Positions 1 to 5,454 of a stretch of 5,829 bases of DNA are shown here, one piece after another. The stretch covers positions 888-6,716 of the forward strand of contig DMBB01000159.1 of the NCBI GenBank assembly GCA_003446295.1, written 5' to 3'. The stretch is from Erysipelotrichaceae bacterium (GTDB lineage Bacteria; Bacillota_I; Bacilli_A; Erysipelotrichales; Erysipelotrichaceae). Under the pieces are notes generated by a model. That model was not told where the DNA came from. It was given only the letters and a program-made list of their open reading frames with translations, and searched no databases. A program made the translations under genes and the position numbers. Numbering within the stretch: position 1 is the first letter of the stretch; every line of letters starts with the position of its first letter.

Positions 1-456
1 GGAAAATTCAATGCGGAAGCAGCGAAAGAACTGAATATTCCCCTGAAGTACTGGAGCCGTCTGCAGAAGGGTGAAGAGATCGACAATGAAGACGGTCACT
101 TTACACCGGATATGGTGATGGGTCCTCCCAGAAGAGGGCTGAAGCTCACCTATACAACAGACAGCAGACCGTGTGAAAACATCCGGGAAGCAGCTGCAGA
201 TGCAGATCTGTTTGTCTGTGAAGGAATGTATGGGGATGACGAGAAGCAGTATGCTGCGGCATTGAAGAAGCACATGACTTTCTCTGAAGCTGCGCAGATC
301 GCTGCGGAAGCACAGCCGAAACAGATGTGGCTGACACACTACAGCCCGTCTGAACAGAACGCTGAATACTGGATGGAACAGACACGGAATATCTTCCCTG
401 AAACATATCCCGGATTTGACGGGAAATCCTGCACGTTGAAATTTGATGCGGACTAG
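1..456 (+). CDS. rnz: Ribonuclease Z, C-terminal part (5' end outside window)
   Basis: RNase Z is a zinc-dependent metallo-beta-lactamase-fold endonuclease that processes tRNA 3' ends in the cytoplasm. The reading frame is open from base 1 and gives 151 residues before the TAG at 454-456, so the gene starts upstream and the first metal motif (HxHxDH) is not visible. What is seen: TTDSRP at residues 52-57 of the fragment, whose Asp54 corresponds to the bridging metal ligand; the ADLFVCEGMYGDDEK strand-loop at 68-82; HMTFSEAAQIA at 91-101, in the place of the family's HST/HEAT motif; and WLTHYSPS at 110-117, whose His113 matches the last zinc-binding histidine. The order and spacing fit RNase Z rather than other MBL hydrolases. 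The ATG at 112 is internal and not the start. A terminator follows directly, so the gene is not cotranscribed with the next one. Confidence 0.87.
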   Translation, partial: GKFNAEAAKELNIPLKYWSRLQKGEEIDNEDGHFTPDMVMGPPRRGLKLTYTTDSRPCENIREAAADADLFVCEGMYGDDEKQYAAALKKHMTFSEAAQIAAEAQPKQMWLTHYSPSEQNAEYWMEQTRNIFPETYPGFDGKSCTLKFDAD

Positions 457-489
457 AAGCCCTGACGCGCTGAGCTGAAGGGTTTTTTC
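457..489 (+). terminator. Intrinsic terminator after rnz
   Basis: A short stem pairs AGCCCT (458-463) with AGGGTT (479-484, one G-T pair). It is followed by an unbroken run of six T at 483-488. It starts right after the rnz stop codon, as expected for a Rho-independent terminator. The loop of 15 nt is larger than usual and could fold further. Confidence 0.75.
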
Positions 490-602
490 ATGTTCGGAAG
501 TGATTAATACAGAGTTATTTTGTGAATGAGAGTTCTGCATGCAGGCTTTTATCATAGAACTTACAAGAGAGTGAATCAAAAATAACCAGGAGGAAAGCGT
601 TT

Positions 603-1817
603 ATGTTGGAAGTATCTCATGCAAAACGCATTATCACACCGCAGGGACCGGTACCTATTCAGGGACACGCCATGCGCAAATCACCTTCAACCGGAGTTCA
701 TGATGAACTGGAAGTACATGTTCTTGTGCTGAACCTGGAGGGAACAGAACTCTGTTTCATCAACGCTGATCTCGCCGGTATCGATTTTACGTTCGGGAAC
801 CGGGTAAAAACAGCAGTCAGGGAGACATATGGCATTGATGAAGAACTGACGGTATTCAGTACAACACATACACACAGCGGTCCTGTCTTTACGGCAGGCG
901 GAGAACATCAGCCTGATCCCGAATATGTGGACCTTGTATTTGAACGGACAATGGAAGCTGTTGAGGAAGCCTATACGCACAGAAAACCGTTTGATCATGT
1001 TACGTACAGACAGGATGAAGTGATCGGTTTTTACGGCAACCGCAACGGCAGAGACCTGCCGGGAGACCAGACATTTACGATCCTGGAATTCCGTGACGCG
1101 GAAGAAAATGTTGTGGAAGCCTTCGTGAATATGGCCTGCCATTCCACGGTCAACAGTCCGCTGGAACTGAATCTGAGCGCTGATCTGCTGGGAAACGTCA
1201 GAAGGGAACTGACACCTTATCTGGGCGTCGAGCCTGTCATGAGCAACGGTGCGGCAGGTGACATGTCCAACCGTCTTTACCGTCATAATAACGACTTTGC
1301 CGAACTGAAGAGGGTGTCTGCAGGGATTGCCGCCAGAGCAGCGGGGATCCTGGATACCGGTACGCTTGATCTGACAGGCGTAAAGCACCGCAGTCTCCGT
1401 TATACCGTTGACTATGATACCGATAAAGCAGGATTGGAAGAAAAGAAGGCGGAACTGGAAGCGAAGCTTGAGACTGCGGTGGAATTTGATGACAGGAAAT
1501 GGCTGCTGTCGGAGATCGCCGGATGCAGCCGCAAGATGAAAGTCGACCATGTGCATATCTGTCTTGACAGCACGATCATCCGTCTGGGTGAACTGGAGCT
1601 GGTGGTAATACCGTGCGAACTGGCAAGCGCGTTCGGAAAACAGATCAAATCCGCATCCAATGCGAAGGTATGCCTGATCTGGGGCTACTCCAACGGTCAT
1701 TCAACATATGTCGTTGAAGCCAAGGGATTCAATGGCGGACATGACGGGATCGCTACCCAGCTGAAGCGTGGCCAGGCAGAGGAATATGTTGGAAAACTGA
1801 TACAGACTCTGTTTTAA
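603..1817 (+). CDS. Neutral/alkaline ceramidase-family hydrolase, short cytoplasmic form
   Basis: A complete 404-aa protein of the neutral/alkaline non-lysosomal ceramidase N-terminal domain superfamily, zinc amidases that hydrolyse N-acyl bonds. Visible motifs: STTHTHSGP at 86-94 (candidate zinc ligands His89/His91), ACHST at 179-183 (His180), SNGAAGDMSN at 214-223, where Ser222 sits at the position of the ceramidase nucleophile (GDVSPN), IPCELASAFG at 336-345 (Glu339, the Glu ligand position) and GYSNGHSTY at 361-369 (Tyr362). A charged, helix-prone insert lies at about 274-300. There is no signal peptide or membrane segment, and the protein ends soon after the catalytic domain, whereas secreted ceramidases are roughly 650 residues with a C-terminal Ig-like domain. 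The true substrate is therefore unlikely to be ceramide and is unknown. Start: AGGAGGA at 588-594 sits 8-9 nt before the ATG. No convincing promoter was found; TATCAT at 550-555 has no matching -35. The 337-aa frame on the opposite strand is a shadow. Confidence 0.8.
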   Translation: MLEVSHAKRIITPQGPVPIQGHAMRKSPSTGVHDELEVHVLVLNLEGTELCFINADLAGIDFTFGNRVKTAVRETYGIDEELTVFSTTHTHSGPVFTAGGEHQPDPEYVDLVFERTMEAVEEAYTHRKPFDHVTYRQDEVIGFYGNRNGRDLPGDQTFTILEFRDAEENVVEAFVNMACHSTVNSPLELNLSADLLGNVRRELTPYLGVEPVMSNGAAGDMSNRLYRHNNDFAELKRVSAGIAARAAGILDTGTLDLTGVKHRSLRYTVDYDTDKAGLEEKKAELEAKLETAVEFDDRKWLLSEIAGCSRKMKVDHVHICLDSTIIRLGELELVVIPCELASAFGKQIKSASNAKVCLIWGYSNGHSTYVVEAKGFNGGHDGIATQLKRGQAEEYVGKLIQTLF

Positions 1818-1838
1818 AAATAGCTTTGAATCATGAAT

Positions 1839-1866
1839 TGTCATAATAACAGAAGATATTATGACA
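1839..1866. repeat. Perfect inverted repeat, 10-bp arms, 8-nt loop
   Basis: TGTCATAATA (1839-1848) is exactly mirrored by TATTATGACA (1857-1866) around an 8-nt spacer. It begins 22 nt after the stop codon of the ceramidase-like gene. No T-run follows on either strand, so it is not a classical terminator. It could be a 3' mRNA-stabilising hairpin or an operator for a dimeric regulator. It lies 6 bp upstream of the cre site. Confidence 0.6.
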
Positions 1867-1872
1867 GAAAGA

Positions 1873-1888
1873 TTGAAAGCGCTGACAT
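1873..1888 (+). promoter_or_regulatory. cre site (CcpA binding), upstream of PTS operon
   Basis: TTGAAAGCGCTGACAT matches the Bacillus-type cre consensus WTGNAARCGNWWWCAW at 15 of 16 positions; the only deviation is a G at a W position (1884). It lies 235 bp before the IIB start codon, directly beside TACAAT at 1889-1894, which could be a -10 element although no -35 matches it. In Bacillota, CcpA with HPr-Ser-P binds such sites to repress sugar genes when preferred carbon sources are present, so catabolite control of this PTS operon is the likely role. Confidence 0.62.
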
Positions 1889-1894
1889 TACAAT

Positions 1895-2009
1895 GTTATT
1901 GCATGGACGGATATGCTGCAGATTGCTGAAAAGACTTTCCGTGAATGTTCCGCATTAATGCGGAATAAGACGAAAGGTTATTTGAGACAATGGTATCCGG
2001 TTATTGCAT
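1895..2009 (+). repeat. Direct repeat pair GTTATTGCAT
   Basis: The 10-mer GTTATTGCAT occurs at 1895-1904 and again at 2000-2009. The copies are 105 bp apart, about ten turns of B-DNA, and flank the 18-bp palindrome. They may be paired protein-binding sites allowing looping, or chance; only two copies are seen. Confidence 0.35.
1948..1965. promoter_or_regulatory. 18-bp perfect palindrome, candidate operator
   Basis: TTCCGCATTAATGCGGAA is a gapless perfect palindrome in non-coding DNA upstream of the PTS IIB gene. The half-site TTCCG occurs again at 1937-1941 in the same orientation, 11 bp away, and inverted (CGGAA) at 2047-2051. Such symmetry without a T-tract fits a binding site for a dimeric regulator better than a terminator. 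Which protein binds is unknown; the PRD-type regulator at the end of the window is one candidate. Confidence 0.5.
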
Positions 2010-2028
2010 TTTCAATGAATACCTCCGC

Positions 2029-2042
2029 AATCAGCGCTGATT
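2029..2042. promoter_or_regulatory. 14-bp perfect palindrome, candidate activator site
   Basis: AATCAGCGCTGATT is a gapless perfect palindrome. Its centre is about 60 bp upstream of the transcription start predicted from the TACAAT at 2084-2089, a position typical for activator sites. It shares AGCGCTGA with the cre site at 1873-1888 but does not itself fit the cre consensus. Confidence 0.42.
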
Positions 2043-2083
2043 ATTACGGAAAAAACAAAATAACGCAAAATTGTGTGATGATG

Positions 2084-2089
2084 TACAAT
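2084..2089 (+). promoter_or_regulatory. Candidate -10 element for the PTS operon
   Basis: TACAAT matches the sigma-A -10 consensus at 5 of 6 positions and would place the transcript start near 2096, about 27 nt before the IIB start codon. At the correct spacing the -35 region (about 2061-2066, TAACGC) has no consensus match. That is expected for an activator-dependent promoter but also lowers confidence. No sigma-54 type GG/GC pair with correct spacing was found. Confidence 0.38.
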
Positions 2090-2122
2090 TGAAAATGTAA
2101 AAGCAGAAAGGAGAAAGTATTC

Positions 2123-2620
2123 ATGGCATATGAACCACTTCCAAACGGAATCATCGAAGTCCGCGTAGACGACCGTATGGTACATGGCATCGTCGCAACT
2201 ATGTGGATCCCCGGCCTGAACACAACCCGTGCAATGGTCGTCAACGAAGCAGCATCGAATGATCCGATGCAGCGCAACCTGCAGAGAATGTCAATTCCTG
2301 CCGGTGTCAACATGTCTCTTCTGGCTCCTGCCAAAGCTGCTGCAAACCTGAATAATGGAAACTATGCTAGCCAGCGTGTGTATGTGTGCGGAAGATTCAT
2401 CAGCGATATCTACGAACTGTTCAAAGCCGGCGTCAAACTTCCTCGTGTCAACCTCGGCAACGTCACACAGAATACAGGCGAAGTTACCGTTCTTGACAAC
2501 ACAGTGCGTGTCAATGCTGAAGAAAAGAGAATGCTGAAAGAAATGTCCGATGCGGGCATCCCGATCGTAGCTCAGTTCAGAAATGACAACACACCGAAGG
2601 ATCTGAGCGGACTGCTTTGA
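2123..2620 (+). CDS. PTS mannose/fructose/sorbose-family IIB component
   Basis: A 165-aa cytoplasmic phosphotransfer subunit: it takes phosphate from IIA on a histidine and passes it to the sugar imported through IIC/IID. The full length matches the family (about 160 residues). The active-site motif VRVDDRMVHGIV at 13-24 places the phosphorylated histidine at His21. The family's usual RLIHGQV is changed to RMVHGIV, which suggests a distinct subfamily. Further family-like stretches are AMVVNEAASNDPMQRNL (about 37-53) and VNLGNV (about 109-114). The start is supported by AAAGGAG at 2107-2113, 9 nt before the ATG. It is first in a IIB-IIC-IID operon, followed by a 51-nt gap. The substrate cannot be told from sequence: mannose, fructose, sorbose and amino sugars are all known for this family. 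Confidence 0.93.
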   Translation: MAYEPLPNGIIEVRVDDRMVHGIVATMWIPGLNTTRAMVVNEAASNDPMQRNLQRMSIPAGVNMSLLAPAKAAANLNNGNYASQRVYVCGRFISDIYELFKAGVKLPRVNLGNVTQNTGEVTVLDNTVRVNAEEKRMLKEMSDAGIPIVAQFRNDNTPKDLSGLL

Positions 2621-2671
2621 TCAGCACAAAAGATTTTATGAAAGGGTAAAACAGAAAGGGGACAATAATTC

Positions 2672-3460
2672 ATGTTTACACCATTTCAAGTAATTCTTGT
2701 CTGTGTGTATTGGTGGCTGTTCACACTGGTTTCCGGTGATATCCAGCTCATCAACTATGCAGCAGAAGTATTCCACGGACTGGTTTGCGGACTTATTATG
2801 GGTGACGTTAAAACAGGTCTCGAAGTCGGCGCTACAATGTGCCTTATGGGCATGGGTATCGGTGGATTCGGCGGAGCTTCCGTTCCGAACTATCAGTTTG
2901 GCGCTCTGACCGGAACAGTATTCGCAATCTCGTCAGGACAGGGTCTGGAAGCAGGTCTGGCAATCGGTATCCCGATCGCTACACTGGGAACAGAATTCGA
3001 TATGCTGTCCAAGATGGCAGGTTCCTTCTTCCTTCACAAGCAGATCGATATGTCACATGCTCACAGATTCAATGAAATGGGCAAGTGGATCTGGGCCTGG
3101 AAAGCATTCAAGGCTACATTCTACACACTGCCTGTTCTCCTTGGTATGACAGCAGGTGCAGGATTGATCAACAATCTGCTGAAAAGCATTCCTGACTGGC
3201 TCATGAAGAGCTTGAACACAGCTGCCGGCGCTCTGCCTGCAGTAGGTCTTGCAATCCTTCTGAAGTACATGAATCTCAAGAAATGGTGGGTATGGCTCGT
3301 GTTCGGTTACGTTCTGGTCTCCTATTTCGGACAGTCCATGCTGTCAACAGCACTGCTTGCTATGATCGCTGCAGTTCTTACATTCAAGTATCTTGAAGAC
3401 CGCGACTCCAGAACAGCAGTTGTTGGAGCTGCAATGGGAGGAGATGACTACGATGAGTAA
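2672..3460 (+). CDS. PTS mannose/fructose/sorbose-family IIC component
   Basis: A 262-aa integral membrane subunit that, together with IID, forms the sugar channel. Hydrophobic segments are evident at about 5-20, 31-43, 55-66, 75-108, 150-170, 183-200 and 205-238. The conserved loop GDVKTGLEVGATM (44-56) followed by glycine-rich MGIGGFGGASVPN (61-73), and LNTAAGALPAVGLAILLKYM (181-200), are characteristic of IIC of the mannose family. The C-terminus after about 240 is short, charged and acidic. AAAGGGGA at 2655-2662 is the ribosome binding site, 9 nt before the ATG. The end overlaps the IID start by 8 nt (ATGAGTAA), which points to translational coupling. Codon use is biased to C-ending codons such as ATC and TTC, as in IIB and IID, consistent with high expression. 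Confidence 0.94.
   Translation: MFTPFQVILVCVYWWLFTLVSGDIQLINYAAEVFHGLVCGLIMGDVKTGLEVGATMCLMGMGIGGFGGASVPNYQFGALTGTVFAISSGQGLEAGLAIGIPIATLGTEFDMLSKMAGSFFLHKQIDMSHAHRFNEMGKWIWAWKAFKATFYTLPVLLGMTAGAGLINNLLKSIPDWLMKSLNTAAGALPAVGLAILLKYMNLKKWWVWLVFGYVLVSYFGQSMLSTALLAMIAAVLTFKYLEDRDSRTAVVGAAMGGDDYDE
3436..3443 (+). promoter_or_regulatory. Ribosome binding site that decides the IID start
   Basis: GGGAGGAG lies inside the 3' end of the IIC gene, 9 nt before the ATG at 3453. That spacing selects ATG 3453 over the in-frame ATG at 3444, which directly abuts the motif, and over the earlier ATG at 3393, which would extend the protein by 20 residues unlike IID. Confidence 0.8.
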
Positions 3461-4262
3461 TGTACAGGGCGTTCTGCTGACAAGAGCAGATCTTAAGAAA
3501 GTATTACACCGTTACCTCTGGGTTCGTCAGTCACCGTTTAACTACGAAACAATGCAGTCCGGCGGCTGGGTATGGGCTATCGATCCTGCAATGCAGAAGA
3601 TCTATGATGGCGATGCTGATCTGCTGGAAAAGAAATATGATGAACACTTCAGATTCTTCAACTCACATCCTTGGATGAACAACCTCATCATGGGTGCGTG
3701 CCTTGCAATCGAATCAACAAAGACACCGGATGCTACAGATACAGCAGTTACACTCCGTACTGCTCTGATGGGCCCTCTGGCCGGTCTTGGTGACTCACTG
3801 ATCTGGGTTCTTGCAAAGAATATCATGTCAGCTATCGCAGCTTACATGGCTCTTGACGGAAGCACGATCGGTATCTGGCTGGCTCTGCTCGTACAGTGGG
3901 CTATCTGGGCTATCTTCTATAAGGGATTCTTCACAGCATACGATTCAGGAATCAGCTTCGTTACTGACAGAAGACAGCAGCTCGACCACCTGACAGAAGC
4001 TGCACAGATCGTTGGTCTGGCAGTTGTCGGTGCAATGGTTGCTTCAACAGTCAAAGTTCTGTTCGGTTTGACATTCAATGTCGGTGAACTGACAAAGAAC
4101 CTGAACGACCTGCTCGATTCTATCTTCCCTCACTTCGGAAACATCGTTACAGTTGCACTGGTATACTGGGGATTGACAAAGCCGAAGATGACATCAGGAA
4201 AGATGGTTCTGATCGTACTGATCGCAACAATGATACTGTCCGTTATCGGCTTCCTTGCCTGA
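3453..4262 (+). CDS. PTS mannose/fructose/sorbose-family IID component
   Basis: A 269-aa membrane subunit unique to the mannose PTS family and partner of IIC in sugar translocation. The N-terminal half is amphipathic, with NSHPWMNN at 70-77 corresponding to the family's FN(T)HP motif. The hallmark LRTALMGPLAGLGDSL lies at 101-116, and hydrophobic segments follow at about 117-134, 138-158, 185-207, 229-240 and 251-268. Length is typical. The start at 3453 (MSNVQGVL) was chosen because of GGGAGGAG at 3436-3443; a frame starting at 3393 is open but reads through IIC in another frame. It is the last gene of the PTS operon, followed after 25 nt by a hairpin terminator. No IIA gene follows, so the phosphoryl donor subunit is encoded outside the window. 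Confidence 0.94.
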   Translation: MSNVQGVLLTRADLKKVLHRYLWVRQSPFNYETMQSGGWVWAIDPAMQKIYDGDADLLEKKYDEHFRFFNSHPWMNNLIMGACLAIESTKTPDATDTAVTLRTALMGPLAGLGDSLIWVLAKNIMSAIAAYMALDGSTIGIWLALLVQWAIWAIFYKGFFTAYDSGISFVTDRRQQLDHLTEAAQIVGLAVVGAMVASTVKVLFGLTFNVGELTKNLNDLLDSIFPHFGNIVTVALVYWGLTKPKMTSGKMVLIVLIATMILSVIGFLA

Positions 4263-4287
4263 TCTGATCTACAGCAACTAGTTATTC

Positions 4288-4322
4288 AAGGCGTATATGT
4301 AACTGTATACGCCTTATTATTT
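4288..4322 (+). terminator. Hairpin terminator of the PTS operon
   Basis: AAGGCGTATA (4288-4297) pairs perfectly with TATACGCCTT (4306-4315) across an 8-nt loop. The stem is followed by a broken T-rich tract, ATTATTT (4316-4322). It sits 25 nt after the IID stop codon. The interrupted T-tract suggests possibly incomplete termination, allowing some read-through into the regulator genes. Confidence 0.72.
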
Positions 4323-4324
4323 CC

Positions 4325-4351
4325 GCCTGTGTCCGTTCGCCGGGGACAGGC
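4325..4351. promoter_or_regulatory. Dyad GCCTGT-N15-ACAGGC overlapping a promoter
   Basis: GCCTGT (4325-4330) and ACAGGC (4346-4351) are exact inverted copies 15 nt apart. The right arm overlaps the -35 region of the promoter at 4343-4370. No T-tract follows, so an operator (for example autoregulation of the downstream pair) is more likely than a terminator. The sequence alone does not identify the binding protein. Confidence 0.38.
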
Positions 4352-4370
4352 AGAAGTGATCTGATATAAT
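4343..4370 (+). promoter_or_regulatory. Extended -10 sigma-A promoter
   Basis: TGATATAAT at 4362-4370 is a perfect extended -10 (TGn followed by TATAAT at 4365-4370). The weak -35 GGGACA at 4343-4348 is 16 bp away, with 4 of 6 matches. Transcription would begin near 4377, leaving a leader of only about 16 nt before the ATG at 4393. It gives the unknown gene and the PRD-type regulator their own promoter, separate from the PTS operon. Confidence 0.72.
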
Positions 4371-4392
4371 GTATAAATACAGGTAAATCATT

Positions 4393-5454
4393 ATGCTTGA
4401 ATTTGAGACCAGAACAAAGAAATTTATGGAATGGTTTGAAAAGAACCATGTTTCCATTGAACGGAAGATCGCCAAAAATGATTTTTCCGATGTCAATGCA
4501 AAGCTGAAGGAACAGCTGAACAAAGTGCTTCCCGGTGTGGCTTTCCGCCTCAGCAAGATCAGGAAAGAAGAAACATACATCCTGGAATTCAATACGCAGC
4601 TGATCCCGACAGTCAAAGCTGCAGCGATCGCTTTCTGCAGGATGCTGCCGGAGGATCTTTCCGGCACATGGAAATTCTGCTGGTCACATCCTGCATGCAA
4701 AGGGACAGCGGAAGTCAGCGGAAAAGTATTCGATTCTTCCGATGTGAAGGTCATTCCGCAGTTCGATGACAGAAGAAAGAAAGTCACATTGCTGATTGAG
4801 AAGACAGATAAATTAGCTGAGCTTTCAAATGAAGAAGTATTCACAGTTATATATATGCTGCTGTCCGATTATCTGGGAGAGACTGCAGTAGAAGCATACA
4901 TCGGAACAACACAGTTTCTCAGGGGACTGTCCAAATTCAAATACCGCAACGAACATGCATATACAATGAATGAGTTCTCGCAGGTGTTCAGACGCGAGAT
5001 CAAAGAACGCGGCTGGCAGGATCCCGATCAGATCCTGATGCAGTCAAGTGACTACCAGGCAAAAACAAAGAGCTATGAGATCCGCATGGATATGACACAG
5101 GGCAGAACGCTTTGTCCGGACCTGCTGAAGGAAGAAGGACTGCCGGAAAAGGCAAGACATGAATTCCTGAAGCACTGCAGCATCGGGCTTTACAGTGCTG
5201 TCACAGATCTCGCGCCTGATATGTCAAAGGATGAAAGAGCCAGGGCCAGGATCAGCATTGAAAAAGATGTACGTGCGATCCTTGATATGAAAAACAAAGG
5301 TATGGTGATCAACAGCGCAATGGGCAATGCGCACTGCTATGCTGATTTCCTTGTCTACAGTGATGAAGCACTGGAGGAAGTCAGAAAGATGGCTGCCCAG
5401 TATGATGACTGCAGGATCATCAATCTGCAAAAGGACAACTATGATCCAGATTAA
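4393..5454 (+). CDS. Protein of unknown function, 353 aa, coupled to PTS regulator
   Basis: I do not recognise this protein. It has no signal peptide or membrane segment and appears to be a soluble alpha/beta protein in two parts. The N-terminal part (about 1-178) has a charged helix, strands YILEFNTQLI (62-71), a helix ending at SGTWKFCWSHPAC (90-102) and LLSDYLGETAVEAYIGTTQFL (156-176). The C-terminal part (about 215-353) ends with GNAHCYADFLVYSDEALEEVRKMAAQY (311-337). The layout loosely recalls DUF695-like bacterial proteins, from memory only. No catalytic motif is evident. Start: the ATG is preceded only by a weak CAGG (4380-4383), in a leader of about 16 nt after an extended -10 promoter. 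The last 14 nt overlap the next gene, so the two are probably cotranscribed and translationally coupled, which hints at a role near PTS regulation. An opposite-strand 175-aa frame over its 5' part is a shadow. Confidence 0.72.
   Translation: MLEFETRTKKFMEWFEKNHVSIERKIAKNDFSDVNAKLKEQLNKVLPGVAFRLSKIRKEETYILEFNTQLIPTVKAAAIAFCRMLPEDLSGTWKFCWSHPACKGTAEVSGKVFDSSDVKVIPQFDDRRKKVTLLIEKTDKLAELSNEEVFTVIYMLLSDYLGETAVEAYIGTTQFLRGLSKFKYRNEHAYTMNEFSQVFRREIKERGWQDPDQILMQSSDYQAKTKSYEIRMDMTQGRTLCPDLLKEEGLPEKARHEFLKHCSIGLYSAVTDLAPDMSKDERARARISIEKDVRAILDMKNKGMVINSAMGNAHCYADFLVYSDEALEEVRKMAAQYDDCRIINLQKDNYDPD

Noticed and set aside
591..608. A cre-like match overlapping the ribosome binding site and start of the ceramidase-like gene
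   Set aside because: Three mismatches at conserved cre positions, and the AAAGCG core is explained by the purine-rich ribosome binding site.
687..1700. A 337-aa open frame on the - strand inside the ceramidase-like gene
   Set aside because: It lies wholly opposite a gene with clear family motifs, its translation is rich in Cys, His, Phe and Arg without any domain, and no ribosome binding site or promoter is evident.
1861..1929. A 22-codon ATG frame in the control region, a possible leader peptide
   Set aside because: It has only a weak purine stretch upstream, the start codon lies in the right arm of the inverted repeat, and the cre site is inside it. Nothing suggests translation.
1901..2012. 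A sigma-54 (-24/-12) promoter, as known for LevR-type controlled mannose PTS operons
   Set aside because: GG and GC dinucleotides near 1905-1926 and 1992-2008 do not have the required 10-bp spacing, and the visible part of the regulator is a winged-HTH/PRD type rather than a sigma-54 activator.
3393..3452. Extension of the IID gene to an upstream ATG at 3393
   Set aside because: The extra 20 residues are read from the IIC coding sequence in another frame and do not resemble IID. A strong ribosome binding site at 3436-3443 points to the ATG at 3453.
4317..4844. A 175-aa open frame on the - strand over the 5' part of the unknown gene
   Set aside because: Its translation is Ser/Phe-rich shadow-like sequence, it would run across the promoter and terminator region, and the + strand gene has the better promoter and operon context.
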